Source: Aminobacter carboxidus
Lineage (GTDB): Bacteria; Pseudomonadota; Alphaproteobacteria; Rhizobiales; Rhizobiaceae
Direction of reading: 5' to 3'
Assembly: GCF_014863355.1 (NCBI RefSeq)
Contig: NZ_JACZEP010000002.1
Span: 186,001-250,000 of the forward strand
Length of the DNA: 64,000 bases
How positions within the stretch are numbered: position 1 is the stretch's first letter; each line of letters begins with the position of its first letter. The notes beneath the pieces are model-generated. The model was not told the DNA's origin. It did not search any database and saw only the letters and a program-made list of their open reading frames with translations. Positions 56,175-64,000 of this stretch are shown one piece after another. A program made the translations under genes and the position numbers.

Positions 56175-56696
56175 ATGTCCGACAAGATTTCCGCAGTCAA
56201 TGCCGACGGCGTCTCCGAACCTTTTACCGCTGAAACGGCGCCGCTCGAGGCCTTTTCGCATGGCGAGCGCTTTGGATCGAGCTTCCGCCACCTGTCAAGC
56301 TTTGGCGGCGGCGACCATGTCGGTGTCGCGCTGGAAGAACTGGCGCCCGGCAAGGAGTCGAACCCGTCGCACTATCACATGCTTGAGGAGGAGCATGCCT
56401 ACATCCTGGATGGGGCGCTGACACTGAAGCTGGGTGCGCGCAGCTTTATCATGAAGGCCGGCGACTATGTCTGTTTCCCGGCGGGGCAGAAGGTAGGGCA
56501 CTCGTTGTTCAACCATACCGATGCGCCGTGCCGCTATCTCATCATCGGCGAACGCAACCCAAACGATGTCATCGTCTATCCGGAATCTGGGCGGGTCTGC
56601 GTCCGCCTGACCGGAGAAGGTTACGACAAGGCGTCGACGATGGAGTACTGGCAAGGCATCGACGCGAGCGCATCGCGGCCCTTGCCTCAGGAATAG
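56175..56696 (+). CDS. Cupin-domain protein
   Basis: 173 residues from the ATG at 56175 (GAGGAA upstream). Metal-binding cupin motif 1 is HYHMLEEEHAYILDG (H66, H68, E72 or E73) and motif 2 contains DYVCFPAGQKVGHSL (H109). Small single-domain cupins of this kind can be enzymes or sensors; the substrate is unknown. Its 3' end overlaps the convergent bestrophin gene by 10 bases. Confidence 0.88.
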   Translation: MSDKISAVNADGVSEPFTAETAPLEAFSHGERFGSSFRHLSSFGGGDHVGVALEELAPGKESNPSHYHMLEEEHAYILDGALTLKLGARSFIMKAGDYVCFPAGQKVGHSLFNHTDAPCRYLIIGERNPNDVIVYPESGRVCVRLTGEGYDKASTMEYWQGIDASASRPLPQE

Positions 56697-57592
56697 TAGA
56701 AGTTCTCCGCCGGCAGCATCGGCGGCGGCGTTTCGCCCAGAGCCTCGAACACCGAGATTTCGCAGACCCGGCACAGGCCGTCGAGGGCGAGGTCGTTGGC
56801 TTCCATGCCGAAGGGGTCTTCCAACTCTTCCGAAAGCGCGTCGAGGCCGAAGAAGGTGTAGGCGATCAGCGCTGTGAACAGCGGCGTCGCCCAGCCGGCC
56901 GAGCCCGCCAGCCCGAAGGGCAGCAGCAGGCAGAAGATGTAGGCGGTGCGCTGCAGCAACAGCGTGTAGGCGAAGGGCAGGGGCGTTCCCATGATGCGCT
57001 CGCAGCCGGCCTGAAGCGCTGAAATCGCTGCCAGCCGCTCGTCGAGGATGCGAAAATCCATTGCCTCCAGCACGTTCGCCCGTTTGAGCGCGCCGATCTT
57101 CTCGCCCATCCTGCGCATGGTTGCGTCCGGCTTGTTGGCGGCGGCATGAATTTCGTCGACGGCATCGCCGACAAAGGGACGGGCGGCCTCCCTGGTGTCG
57201 ACCCGGCGCAGTTCGCCGCGCAGGAAGTGGCAGAAGGCCAGCGAATCCATCAAGAGCGGCCTGAGTTCGTCGCGGTCGGAGATCATCGCTGTCGCGGCGC
57301 GCGACAGGTTGCGGATCTCGAAGACGAGCTGGCCCCACAGCTTGCGGGCCTCCCACCAGCGGTCATAGGCAGCGTTGTTGCGAAAGCCGAGATAGACGGA
57401 AAGCGCGACGCCAAGCAGCGCGAAGGGCGCCACGCCGGCATCGCCGAGATCGAGCTTGAGCAGCTTGATCGCGACAACCACCGCAGCGCCGTAGAGCGCG
57501 AAGCCCAGGATCTGCGGCAGGATGCGCGGCACCACGGAACCGCGCATGACGAAGAACAGCTTCAGCAGGTTGGTGCGCGGGCGAACGATCAT
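56687..57592 (-). CDS. Bestrophin family (UPF0187) membrane protein
   Basis: 301 residues. N-terminal VRPRTNLLKLFF, then membrane helices and LSVYLGFRNNAAYDRWWEARKLWGQL, the UPF0187 signature. Later RTAYIFCLLLPFGLAGSAGWATPL and the C-terminal ALSEELEDPFGMEANDLAL. Bacterial bestrophins form pentameric ion channels. The ligand or ion here is unknown. Confidence 0.9.
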   Translation of the reverse strand: MIVRPRTNLLKLFFVMRGSVVPRILPQILGFALYGAAVVVAIKLLKLDLGDAGVAPFALLGVALSVYLGFRNNAAYDRWWEARKLWGQLVFEIRNLSRAATAMISDRDELRPLLMDSLAFCHFLRGELRRVDTREAARPFVGDAVDEIHAAANKPDATMRRMGEKIGALKRANVLEAMDFRILDERLAAISALQAGCERIMGTPLPFAYTLLLQRTAYIFCLLLPFGLAGSAGWATPLFTALIAYTFFGLDALSEELEDPFGMEANDLALDGLCRVCEISVFEALGETPPPMLPAENFYYS

Positions 57593-57747
57593 GCGGCGTG
57601 GTACCTCCTTGTGCCGAATAGTGCGCCGCCGCGCGTGCCGGTGTCACCTCCATTCGTGACCTGGATGGCGATTGCGTCGAATTGTCTGAGCAAGCAGGCG
57701 GGCGGCATCACCTTGCGTGGTGGAGAGGCGCGCCTGTGTCAGGCCGG

Positions 57748-58983
57748 TCAGTTCTCGTAGGTTCGTCCTGTCAGCTTGTCGAGCAGCCGGCGAAGGAGGC
57801 CGCCCCGCCTCAGCCGGCGCACCTCTTCGGAAAGCTCGGCTGTCCTGCTCGCCAGTTCACCCATCTGGAACTGCAGTTCCTCGCTCGGGCCAAGACCCTC
57901 GCGCAATCTGAGAAAGCTGCGGTCATAGATCCGCTTCTGCTGCAGGAATCGCTCGATGATCGCGGCCATCGCCCGTTCGTCCTCGTTGGCCTCGCGCCTC
58001 GGCCATGATCTTTCCGCAAGCACGTCGCGATAGACCGCTTCCAGTTGCTCTGCGCCTTTGTCGCTGGCGAAGTCGCGCCGCACGCGTTCGGTGACCGCCA
58101 TGGCATCTTCCGCGCTGTAGCGTGCAATTTCGCGATCGAGTAGGTCGGGCGATGCCGCGTCGGACAGCGCGCCATAGGCGAAGTTGACCGCCGCAAAATC
58201 GGCAAACCTGTCCATCGTCACGAGGCCGCCGGCGCCGAAACGGTCGACATTGATCACGGCGCAGCCCCGCGCAATGGCTTCGAGCGCCATGCGGCCGCTG
58301 GCGAATGCGAGGTCCGTCCCGTCCAGCCGGTTGACGACGTCGTACGCCGCCTTGCCGATCAGTTCGCCGCGAAAGCCAATGCCATGGCGCTTGCAGGCTT
58401 CAGCGATCATGCCGGTGAAGGGAATGGTTCCCGGATGGGCAAAGATCGCCGCGGTTGACAGCCTGTCCGGAGCCAGGGCGGCTGGTCCAATACGCTGGAG
58501 GTCGATCGTGTTTGGCCAGAACTTTACCTTCGATGCTTCGATCCCGCATTCATCCACGAGCCTGCCGCGCAATGCGGCCCGCACATGGAGATAGCGGCTG
58601 ATCCTGGGATGAATGGGGGGCGCATCCAATTCGCTGCTGAAGTCGTGACAGACGAAGATGGCGGGTGTTCCGGGAAAGCGTGCAAGCGCGGCAATGGTGG
58701 GGCCGGTGTGGTGGCCGTGAATGATATCGGGGGCTTCGAGTGATGACAGCGACGTTGCCACCGGTGAACCCGTAGCGCGAATTTCGCCAATTGCAGGACC
58801 GACGATCGGGGCAAAAGCGGTTACCGAATGGCCACGCCTGCGCAGCGCCAGCACCATGTCGCGCACCAGCGTTTCGGTGCCGCTGCGGCCGGTAAGAGCG
58901 GCATTCGTCATCAGGACCCGCAGCGGCCGGTTGCCGTCGGCCTGACGGGTGCTGTCGCTGGCGTCGAGGCTATCGCGCGCCAT
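57748..58983 (-). CDS. Glycosyltransferase family 4-like protein with C-terminal coiled coil
   Basis: 411 residues from the ATG at 58983 (GGAGG upstream). Residues 20-130 form a Rossmann-type donor half with LRVLMTNAALTGRSGTETLVRDMVLALRR-like sequence (split here), HGHHTGPTIAALARFPGTPAIFV. The acceptor half has LAFASGRMALEAIARGCAVI, the EX7E-like region of GT4. The last 70 residues are charged helix, probably coiled coil (SEELQFQMGELASRTAELSE). It stands alone, with no polysaccharide genes beside it, so the sugar is unknown. Confidence 0.85.
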   Translation of the reverse strand: MARDSLDASDSTRQADGNRPLRVLMTNAALTGRSGTETLVRDMVLALRRRGHSVTAFAPIVGPAIGEIRATGSPVATSLSSLEAPDIIHGHHTGPTIAALARFPGTPAIFVCHDFSSELDAPPIHPRISRYLHVRAALRGRLVDECGIEASKVKFWPNTIDLQRIGPAALAPDRLSTAAIFAHPGTIPFTGMIAEACKRHGIGFRGELIGKAAYDVVNRLDGTDLAFASGRMALEAIARGCAVINVDRFGAGGLVTMDRFADFAAVNFAYGALSDAASPDLLDREIARYSAEDAMAVTERVRRDFASDKGAEQLEAVYRDVLAERSWPRREANEDERAMAAIIERFLQQKRIYDRSFLRLREGLGPSEELQFQMGELASRTAELSEEVRRLRRGGLLRRLLDKLTGRTYEN

Positions 58984-59055
58984 CGTCCTGCCTCCGGTAG
59001 CTCGGCCCACCGCCTCCGGTGCGAAGGGCCCAGTCTATCGAAGCAATGTCCGGAA

Positions 59056-59532
59056 TCAACCTTGGAGGGAGTTGGCCTCTGCCGCCGGCATGTTGTGGCG
59101 GACATAAAGCATATCAGGCAAGCCCTCTTCATTTGCCGAGCCCTCGCCGAAGGCTTCGGCAACGAAGCCTTCTCGTTCGTAGAAACGACGCGCGCCTTTG
59201 TTGGCTTGGAAGCAGAAAAGTTTCACGTGAGTCATTCCAACCGTCACGTGACGCAAAAGCCTGTTGCCGATGCCGCGACCGTTCCAGGCTGGATCGAGAT
59301 AGAGCTGTTCGATCCACTCATTCCTGACGGCGACGAAGCCGACGATCTTTCCTTCGACCGTTGCAACGGTGACGTGCTGCTTGGCCAACAGGACGTGCCG
59401 GACGAAGCGCAGGTCCTCGTCAGGCGTGTGCATCTGCGGCATCCAGTCGAAGGCGGCGAGCGCCGCCCTCAGGATGCGAGCGATGTCGGCTGCGTCGCTG
59501 GCCTTCGCCGGACGCAGCACGACATCGGGCAT
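59056..59532 (-). CDS. GNAT-family N-acetyltransferase
   Basis: 158 residues. GNAT folds: LRPAKASDAADIARILRAAL at the N-terminus, IEQLYLDPAWNGRGIGNRLL (acetyl-CoA loop R/Q-x-x-G-x-G/A near 88-95), and VKLFCFQANKGARRFYEREGF. Substrate unknown. It starts 4 bp after the asd stop on the same strand, so it is probably in the same message. Confidence 0.88.
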   Translation of the reverse strand: MPDVVLRPAKASDAADIARILRAALAAFDWMPQMHTPDEDLRFVRHVLLAKQHVTVATVEGKIVGFVAVRNEWIEQLYLDPAWNGRGIGNRLLRHVTVGMTHVKLFCFQANKGARRFYEREGFVAEAFGEGSANEEGLPDMLYVRHNMPAAEANSLQG

Positions 59533-59536
59533 GTCG

Positions 59537-60571
59537 TCAGGCAGCCTTCTTCTTCGGCGAGATCAGGCCGCGCTCGACCAGAAGCTCGGCGATCTGGACG
59601 GCGTTGAGGGCCGCACCCTTGCGCAGGTTGTCGGAGACAATCCACATCGACAGACCGTTGTCGATGGTCTGGTCTTCGCGGATGCGCGAGATGTAGGTGG
59701 CGTCTTCGCCGGCCGAGTCGAGAGGGGTGGCGTAGCCGCCGTCCTCGCGCTTGTCGATGACCAGGCAGCCCGGCGCCTCGCGCAGGATGTCGCGCGCCTC
59801 ATCGGCGGTGATCGGCTTGTCGAACTCGATGTTGACGGCTTCCGAATGGCCGATGAACACCGGCACGCGCACGCAGGTGGCGGTCAGCTTGATCTTGGGA
59901 TCGAGCATCTTCTTGGTCTCGGCGACCATCTTCCACTCTTCCTTGGTCGAGCCGTCATCCATGAAGACGTCGATGTGGGGAATGACGTTGAAGGCGATGC
60001 GCTTGGTGAACTTCTTGGCTTCGACCGGGTCGGCAACGAAGACGGCGCGGGTCTGGGTGAACAGCTCGTCCATGCCTTCCTTGCCGGCGCCCGAAACGGA
60101 CTGGTAGGTCGAAACGACGATGCGCTTGATGGTGGCCGCGTCATGCAGCGGCTTGAGCGCCACGACCAGCTGGGCGGTCGAGCAGTTCGGGTTGGCGATG
60201 ATGTTCTTCTTGGTGAAGCCGGCAATCGCGTCAGGGTTCACTTCCGGAACGATGAGCGGCACGTCCTGGTCATAGCGGAAGGCCGACGAGTTATCGATGA
60301 CGACGCAGCCCTGCTTGCCGATCTTGGGCGACCATTCCTTGGAGATGTTGCCGCCGGCCGACATGATGCAGATGTCGGTGTCGGAGAAGTCGTAGGTGTC
60401 GAGAACCTTGACCTTCAGCGTCTTGTCGCCGAACGACACTTCGGTGCCGAGCGAGCGGCGCGACGCAAGGGCGACGATCTCATCGACCGGAAAGCCGCGT
60501 TCCTCGAGGATGTTGAGCATTTCCCGGCCGACATTGCCCGTGGCGCCGACGACTGCAACCTTGAAACCCAT
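59537..60571 (-). CDS. asd: Aspartate-semialdehyde dehydrogenase
   Basis: 344 residues. NADP-binding VAVVGATGNVGREML (5-19), catalytic C130 in IANPNCSTAQ, the QSVSGAGKEGMDEL loop and the active-site VRVPVFIGHSEAV are intact. It makes aspartate semialdehyde, the branch point to lysine, threonine and methionine. The leader upstream contains a Thr-rich reading frame and hairpin (see 60611-60816), indicating possible attenuation. A GNAT gene follows 4 bp after the stop. Confidence 0.96.
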   Translation of the reverse strand: MGFKVAVVGATGNVGREMLNILEERGFPVDEIVALASRRSLGTEVSFGDKTLKVKVLDTYDFSDTDICIMSAGGNISKEWSPKIGKQGCVVIDNSSAFRYDQDVPLIVPEVNPDAIAGFTKKNIIANPNCSTAQLVVALKPLHDAATIKRIVVSTYQSVSGAGKEGMDELFTQTRAVFVADPVEAKKFTKRIAFNVIPHIDVFMDDGSTKEEWKMVAETKKMLDPKIKLTATCVRVPVFIGHSEAVNIEFDKPITADEARDILREAPGCLVIDKREDGGYATPLDSAGEDATYISRIREDQTIDNGLSMWIVSDNLRKGAALNAVQIAELLVERGLISPKKKAA

Positions 60572-60610
60572 ATCGAAAATCTCCTGTCCCTCTCCGCTCG
60601 CTTTTTGGAG

Positions 60611-60632
60611 AAAACCCGCTGGCCGTTGCGGG
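60611..60632 (-). terminator. Candidate attenuator terminator before asd
   Basis: On the minus strand CCCGC and GCGGG pair around an 8-nt loop and are followed by TTTT, about 40 bp before the asd start. A second palindrome (CCCGGG...CCCGGG, 60641-60657) lies between it and the leader frame and could pair alternatively. Confidence 0.5.
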
Positions 60633-60681
60633 CTTCATCCCCCGGGCCGGACCCGGGAGAGGGTGAGCAGGCCAAGGGAGA

Positions 60682-60816
60682 TCACACCGTTTTGGTGGTG
60701 GTGGTTTTGGCCATGGTTTTGGTCGAAAGCAGGGACGCGGTTCCGCGCCCGGCACGATGGTTGGCATCGTGGCCGGGGAAGTCGAATGCGAAAAGCGCCA
60801 TCAAGAGGCCGCGCAT
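60682..60816 (-). CDS. Thr/Lys-rich leader peptide of asd (candidate)
   Basis: A 44-codon frame starting MRGLLMALFAF and ending MAKTTTTKTV. Its last 14 residues hold 7 Thr and 3 Lys, with four ACC codons in a row, and the stop lies 50 bp before a hairpin-U element upstream of asd. AGGGA precedes the start by 8 bases. This is the layout of amino-acid attenuators such as thrL. Translation and regulation are unproven. A shorter version starting at the internal ATG (60714) is possible. Confidence 0.55.
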   Translation of the reverse strand: MRGLLMALFAFDFPGHDANHRAGRGTASLLSTKTMAKTTTTKTV

Positions 60817-60840
60817 CGGAGGGATCCCTGTTCGCCGCCG

Positions 60841-60869
60841 CTTTTATCCGGTTTGCATGGAGAGTCAAT
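60841..60869 (-). promoter_or_regulatory. Possible promoter for the asd leader
   Basis: On the minus strand ATTGAC (60864-60869) and TAAAAG (60841-60846) are 17 bp apart. Transcription would begin near 60834 and read the leader frame and asd. Confidence 0.35.
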
Positions 60870-60964
60870 CGGGAACGAAGCAGAGCGCCTGGCTCCGGCT
60901 GATGTGATTTGACCTTTGTCGCGGGCAACCTAGGCTTCGCCGCGGATCGATGACGGAGGAACCC

Positions 60965-61351
60965 ATGGAAATCCTGTCAAAACGCTTCCACCTTGCTGGC
61001 GCACTTGCCGCATTGGCCATGTTCACCCTGCCGGCGCTCGCCCATCACGGCTGGTCCTGGACCCAAGACGGCTTTTTCGAACTCACGGGCACCATCGCCG
61101 ACATCTATATCGGCAATCCCCATGCGACACTCGACGTCGATGTCGAAGGCGACATCTGGCGGGTGGAACTGGCGCCGCCGGCCCGGACCATCGCCGCCGG
61201 CTTCACCGATGAGGTGGCCAAAAAAGGCGACGAGGTCGTGGCGATCGGCAACCGCTCGCGCGACGATACCGAAAGGCGCATGAAGGCCGTCCGGATCACC
61301 GTCAACGGCAAGACCTATGACGTCTATTCGGACCGCGTGCCGCCGAGCTGA
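60965..61351 (+). CDS. DUF6152-type exported protein
   Basis: 128 residues from the ATG at 60965 (GGAGG upstream). Signal peptide about 1-26 (cleavage after ALA), then HHGWSWTQDG at the mature N-terminus and a small beta-rich domain (GTIADIYIGNPHATLDVDVEGDIWRVELAPPART, described in parts). This fits the DUF6152 family. Function is unknown; the HHGW start could bind metal. A gene for a DUF6644-type membrane protein starts 14 bp downstream. Confidence 0.85.
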   Translation: MEILSKRFHLAGALAALAMFTLPALAHHGWSWTQDGFFELTGTIADIYIGNPHATLDVDVEGDIWRVELAPPARTIAAGFTDEVAKKGDEVVAIGNRSRDDTERRMKAVRITVNGKTYDVYSDRVPPS

Positions 61352-61365
61352 GTGGGCGCGCGCTG

Positions 61366-61821
61366 ATGGAGCCTTTCCAGGTAATCGAGCAGCTGACCTT
61401 CGTCAGACTGCTCAAGGCTTCCTTCGTCGCCTATCCGGTCGTCAACGCCGTGCATATCGCCGCTATAGGCGCGCTGCTGACGTCGGTCACGCTGCTCGAC
61501 CTGCGCATTCTCGGCGCTCTTCGCACGCTGCCCGAACGCCCGTTCATGGTGCTGATGCGAAAGGTCGCCCTGCTCGCCTTTGGGGCGGCTGCCCTGAGCG
61601 GGCTTCTGTTGTTTTCCGTTCGGGCGTCGCATTACGCGCAGCTGCCGGTCTTCCTGGCCAAGATGGCGCTGATCGCTTTGGCTGGAACCAATTTTGTTGT
61701 CTTTGCCGCTGTCGAAAGCGGTAAGCAGGGACATGGCCTCGCGTTGCGCTTTCTAGCGCTGCTGTCGATCGTGCTCTGGTGTGCGACCCTGTTGTGCGGC
61801 CGCTTCATCGGCTTTCTGTGA
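61366..61821 (+). CDS. DUF6644-type membrane protein
   Basis: 151 residues with four hydrophobic segments, beginning MEPFQVIEQLTFVRLLKASF and with histidines in VVNAVHIAAIGALL and FSVRASHYAQLP. It resembles DUF6644/DUF2214-like integral membrane proteins. The gene follows the DUF6152 gene closely, so the two probably act together at the membrane. Function is unknown. It ends 20 bp before the convergent ABC transporter gene. Confidence 0.82.
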   Translation: MEPFQVIEQLTFVRLLKASFVAYPVVNAVHIAAIGALLTSVTLLDLRILGALRTLPERPFMVLMRKVALLAFGAAALSGLLLFSVRASHYAQLPVFLAKMALIALAGTNFVVFAAVESGKQGHGLALRFLALLSIVLWCATLLCGRFIGFL

Positions 61822-61840
61822 GCGCGCTTGCGGTGCCGAC

Positions 61841-63832
61841 CTACTTTTCCTTCAGCCGGACGCGCGGGAAGCGCAGTGGCGGCCATTCTTCTGTCGGCTG
61901 GGGCTGGGCGAGAAGCGTGGTGAGTTCGGCCGGCAGGCTGGCCAGCGCCTTCTTCGAGCCGATACCGTCTGATATGCTGAGGATGCTGTCGTAGAACTCG
62001 GCGCCGAGTGCCGATTTCGGCGGCACTGCCTCATGCATGACGCTGATCACCGTCACGCCGGGGCAATTGTCCTTGATCACCTGGTGGAAAGCGATCTTGG
62101 CCTCGAGATCGAGTGCCGCGGTCGCTTCGTCGAGGAACAGCAGACCGGGCTGCAAAAGCAGGATACGGGCGGCGACCAGCTTCTGCTTCTGGCCACCCGA
62201 CAGAAGCTGGTCCCAGCTCTTGCCCTGGCGGGTTTCGTCGTCGAGATGCTCGATAAAGTCGCCAAGGCCGGCTTTGTGCATGGCGACCGCGACCTTCGCC
62301 TCGGAATGGTTGCCGGGATGGTCGGGCAGGCAGACCAACTGCTTGAGTGAGACCTGCGGTAGCTTGACGTCCTGGGTGGCGTAGAACGACCTGATGCCTT
62401 CGGGAAAGACAATGGCGCCACGGCCGTATGGCCACAGCCCGTTGATCGCCTTGACCAGCGAGGTCTTGCCGCATCCGGACTGGCCCGACACGAACGTCCA
62501 TTCGCCACGGCGGAAGCGCAAATTGGCAACCGTCAGGAATGGGCTGGCCTCGCGGCCCTGATGCATCAATTCGAGATTGCGGACTGTCAGGCCGAACAGG
62601 GCGTTCTGGCTGCCATAGCTGAATTCCGACTGGCCGGTGGCGGCATAGAATGCCGGCGGCTTCTGGACATTTTCGATTGCCTTGGCGAGATCGGTGACGC
62701 GTTCGCTGTTGGCCCTGAGCGTGGCGATCGCCGGCATCACCTGGATGAACCACGAGCATTGGCTGATCAGAGAATTCACCAGTTCGGCGCCGGTGATGTA
62801 GCCCTTCAGATTGATGTTGCCGTGCATGTAGGGAACGAGTCCCGGCCCGTAAGCGACGATGCGCGCGGCGATGAAGCCGTAGATCGATTCAAACGACATG
62901 TAGCCGGCATTGACGACGTTGAGGCGCGACCAGGTCTTGTCGATGTCGAGATAGAGCCGGTCATGCATCGAGCGCTGCACGCTCTCGCCATGGGATGCCG
63001 CGACGTGGAAGCTGCGGCGCAGCAGCACCGTCAGTTCGCCGCGGTAGCTGCCTTCGGCCTGCTGCATGCGGATGCTGAGGCGCTCCATCACGCCGCCCAG
63101 TTTCATGGCGATGTAGGTATTGAGCGGCACATAGGCGGCAACGGCGGCAAAGGCCAGGATGACGCTGCCATAAGGGCCGAGGACTTCCAGCCCCGGCACC
63201 ACGGTCGAGGTTTCGAGCAGCTTCTGGCCGACGAAGAACAAAGATGTGGTGACGCCCATCACACCCATGGCGAGCCCGATGGCGCCGCCGGTCATGCCCT
63301 TGATCGAATCCTGGACGCGCTGGTCGATATTGTCGGGCGCCATCCCCGGACCGTCTCCGGAGCCGCCATGGTGCTGGACGTGGAAATGGGTGTGATTGGG
63401 GTCGAGCAAGGCGGCGCTGAAGCGATTGTTCAGCCAGCCGCGCCACTTGCGATGCAAGGTGGTGGAAAAGAGGTGCCGGATGCCGATGAAGCCTGCATCC
63501 TTGATCACGACCAGAACAAGCAAGGTACCAGCACTGGTCAGCAGCGACGCCAGCGGCGCCATGTTGGCCGGATCGTGGAAAAAGGCGATCGAATTGACCA
63601 GTTCGCCTGATGCTTCGGCCATCCACACGCTGGCCTTGCTGGAAAGTGCGGTAAGGAGGGCGATCACCAGCGTCAGCCCCCAGGCTTCCTTCCAGCGATC
63701 CGAGAGCCAGTAGGCCCGCATCAGGCCCCAGAAGCTACGCATCGCCGAAACCGGCGTCAGGGGAGGCGGCCTAGCGGCGCCGCGACGCCATCTGTTCAGC
63801 GATGGATATCGAGGTCTGTCGACCCGAATCAC
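61841..63832 (-). CDS. ABC transporter, fused membrane and ATPase domains (SbmA/YddA-like)
   Basis: 663 residues. The N-terminal half has about six membrane segments of the ABC_membrane_2 type, with YLDIDKTWSRLNVVNAGY as in SbmA/BacA-like relatives. The C-terminal ATPase has Walker A GQSGCGKTS (K456), the signature LLSGGQKQKL and Walker B GLLFLDEATAALD. Family members (YddA, vitamin B12 or peptide exporters/importers) work as homodimers. Cargo is not deducible. The start is the ATG at 63832; a later start at MRSFWGLMRAY is also possible. Confidence 0.9.
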   Translation of the reverse strand: MIRVDRPRYPSLNRWRRGAARPPPLTPVSAMRSFWGLMRAYWLSDRWKEAWGLTLVIALLTALSSKASVWMAEASGELVNSIAFFHDPANMAPLASLLTSAGTLLVLVVIKDAGFIGIRHLFSTTLHRKWRGWLNNRFSAALLDPNHTHFHVQHHGGSGDGPGMAPDNIDQRVQDSIKGMTGGAIGLAMGVMGVTTSLFFVGQKLLETSTVVPGLEVLGPYGSVILAFAAVAAYVPLNTYIAMKLGGVMERLSIRMQQAEGSYRGELTVLLRRSFHVAASHGESVQRSMHDRLYLDIDKTWSRLNVVNAGYMSFESIYGFIAARIVAYGPGLVPYMHGNINLKGYITGAELVNSLISQCSWFIQVMPAIATLRANSERVTDLAKAIENVQKPPAFYAATGQSEFSYGSQNALFGLTVRNLELMHQGREASPFLTVANLRFRRGEWTFVSGQSGCGKTSLVKAINGLWPYGRGAIVFPEGIRSFYATQDVKLPQVSLKQLVCLPDHPGNHSEAKVAVAMHKAGLGDFIEHLDDETRQGKSWDQLLSGGQKQKLVAARILLLQPGLLFLDEATAALDLEAKIAFHQVIKDNCPGVTVISVMHEAVPPKSALGAEFYDSILSISDGIGSKKALASLPAELTTLLAQPQPTEEWPPLRFPRVRLKEK

Positions 63833-63923
63833 AGTTTCTTACCCCATGCCCTTTGCCTATCGAAGGGTAACATGAGTTGAGCATTTCACAGTCAACATAT
63901 GGTTACCGGCTAATCAATGCGCC

Positions 63924-63951
63924 GCGAGCGTTGCGTGAGGGCAACGCTCGC
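63924..63951. repeat. Perfect 11-bp hairpin near the right edge
   Basis: GCGAGCGTTGC and GCAACGCTCGC with a 6-nt loop GTGAGG. It has no T-run. It may end a minus-strand gene entering from the right. Confidence 0.5.
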
Positions 63952-63972
63952 CAGCCGGCTCCAATGCCCCGC

Positions 63973-64000
63973 TTAGGCGGCAACTGGAGCTTGCGGCGCA
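63973..64000 (-). CDS. Possible C-terminal end of a gene continuing beyond the window
   Basis: Minus-strand codons read APQAPVAA then TAA. The Ala/Pro-rich ending and the hairpin just after it resemble a gene end, but only nine codons are visible, so this is weak. Confidence 0.3.

Overview
The window looks like the origin-proximal part of a chromosome from an alphaproteobacterium of the order Hyphomicrobiales (Rhizobiales), most like Mesorhizobium, Aminobacter or another Phyllobacteriaceae genus. The reasons are high GC content, the order secB / dnaQ-coaE-aroE-maf-ppsR / hemE-hemJ-rho / mnmE-mnmG-rsmG-parA-parB-holA, rhizobial-type ccoNOQP-GHIS genes with fnrN and hemN, and a ScfR/PccR-type regulator beside propionyl-CoA genes. 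Species cannot be named from the sequence alone. No insertion sequence, prophage, CRISPR array, rRNA or convincing tRNA gene was seen.

Layout. 1-7649: housekeeping genes (XRE regulator, Smr protein, MltA, Tim44-like protein; fxsA, secB; then dnaQ, coaE, aroE, maf, ppsR). 7642-8048: a probable oriC, with DnaA boxes, eight GANTC (CcrM) sites and an AT-rich stretch beside hemE. 8049-20000: hemE-hemJ, rho, a DUF255 protein, mnmE, mnmG, rsmG, parA, parB, holA, with four parS-like sites between mnmE and rsmG. Together these form the replication and segregation centre.

20114-31000: a microaerobic respiration island on the minus strand. ccoNOQP encodes cbb3 oxidase and ccoGHIS its assembly factors. 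Next to it are a hemerythrin-like protein, the FnrN oxygen sensor and oxygen-independent HemN. Three TTGAT-N4-(A/G)TCAA anaeroboxes stand upstream of ccoN, ccoG and hemN/fnrN. 31073-32404: UDP-glucose dehydrogenase.

32455-40311: a propionate module (bioY-pccB-pccA-mcm on the minus strand, with a divergent pccR-like regulator). Biotin uptake is coupled to the biotin-dependent carboxylase, and the product goes to B12-dependent methylmalonyl-CoA mutase. 40315-50493: mixed genes (DUF423, tex, argG, two unknown proteins, a lytic transglycosylase, an FAD amine oxidase, an SH3-like exported protein, a PAS-GGDEF-EAL protein). 50868-53240: ffh, chorismate mutase, rpsP. 53633-64000: a second GGDEF-EAL protein, cupin, bestrophin, glycosyltransferase, GNAT, asd, a DUF6152/DUF6644 pair and an SbmA/YddA-like ABC exporter.

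The most interesting unlisted signal is upstream of asd. A short reading frame ends in MAKTTTTKTV, with 7 Thr and 3 Lys in its last 14 residues, and is followed by a hairpin and U-run just before asd. This looks like a transcription attenuator answering to threonine (and perhaps lysine) charging. No clearly novel multi-gene system was found; most of the window is conserved core genome.
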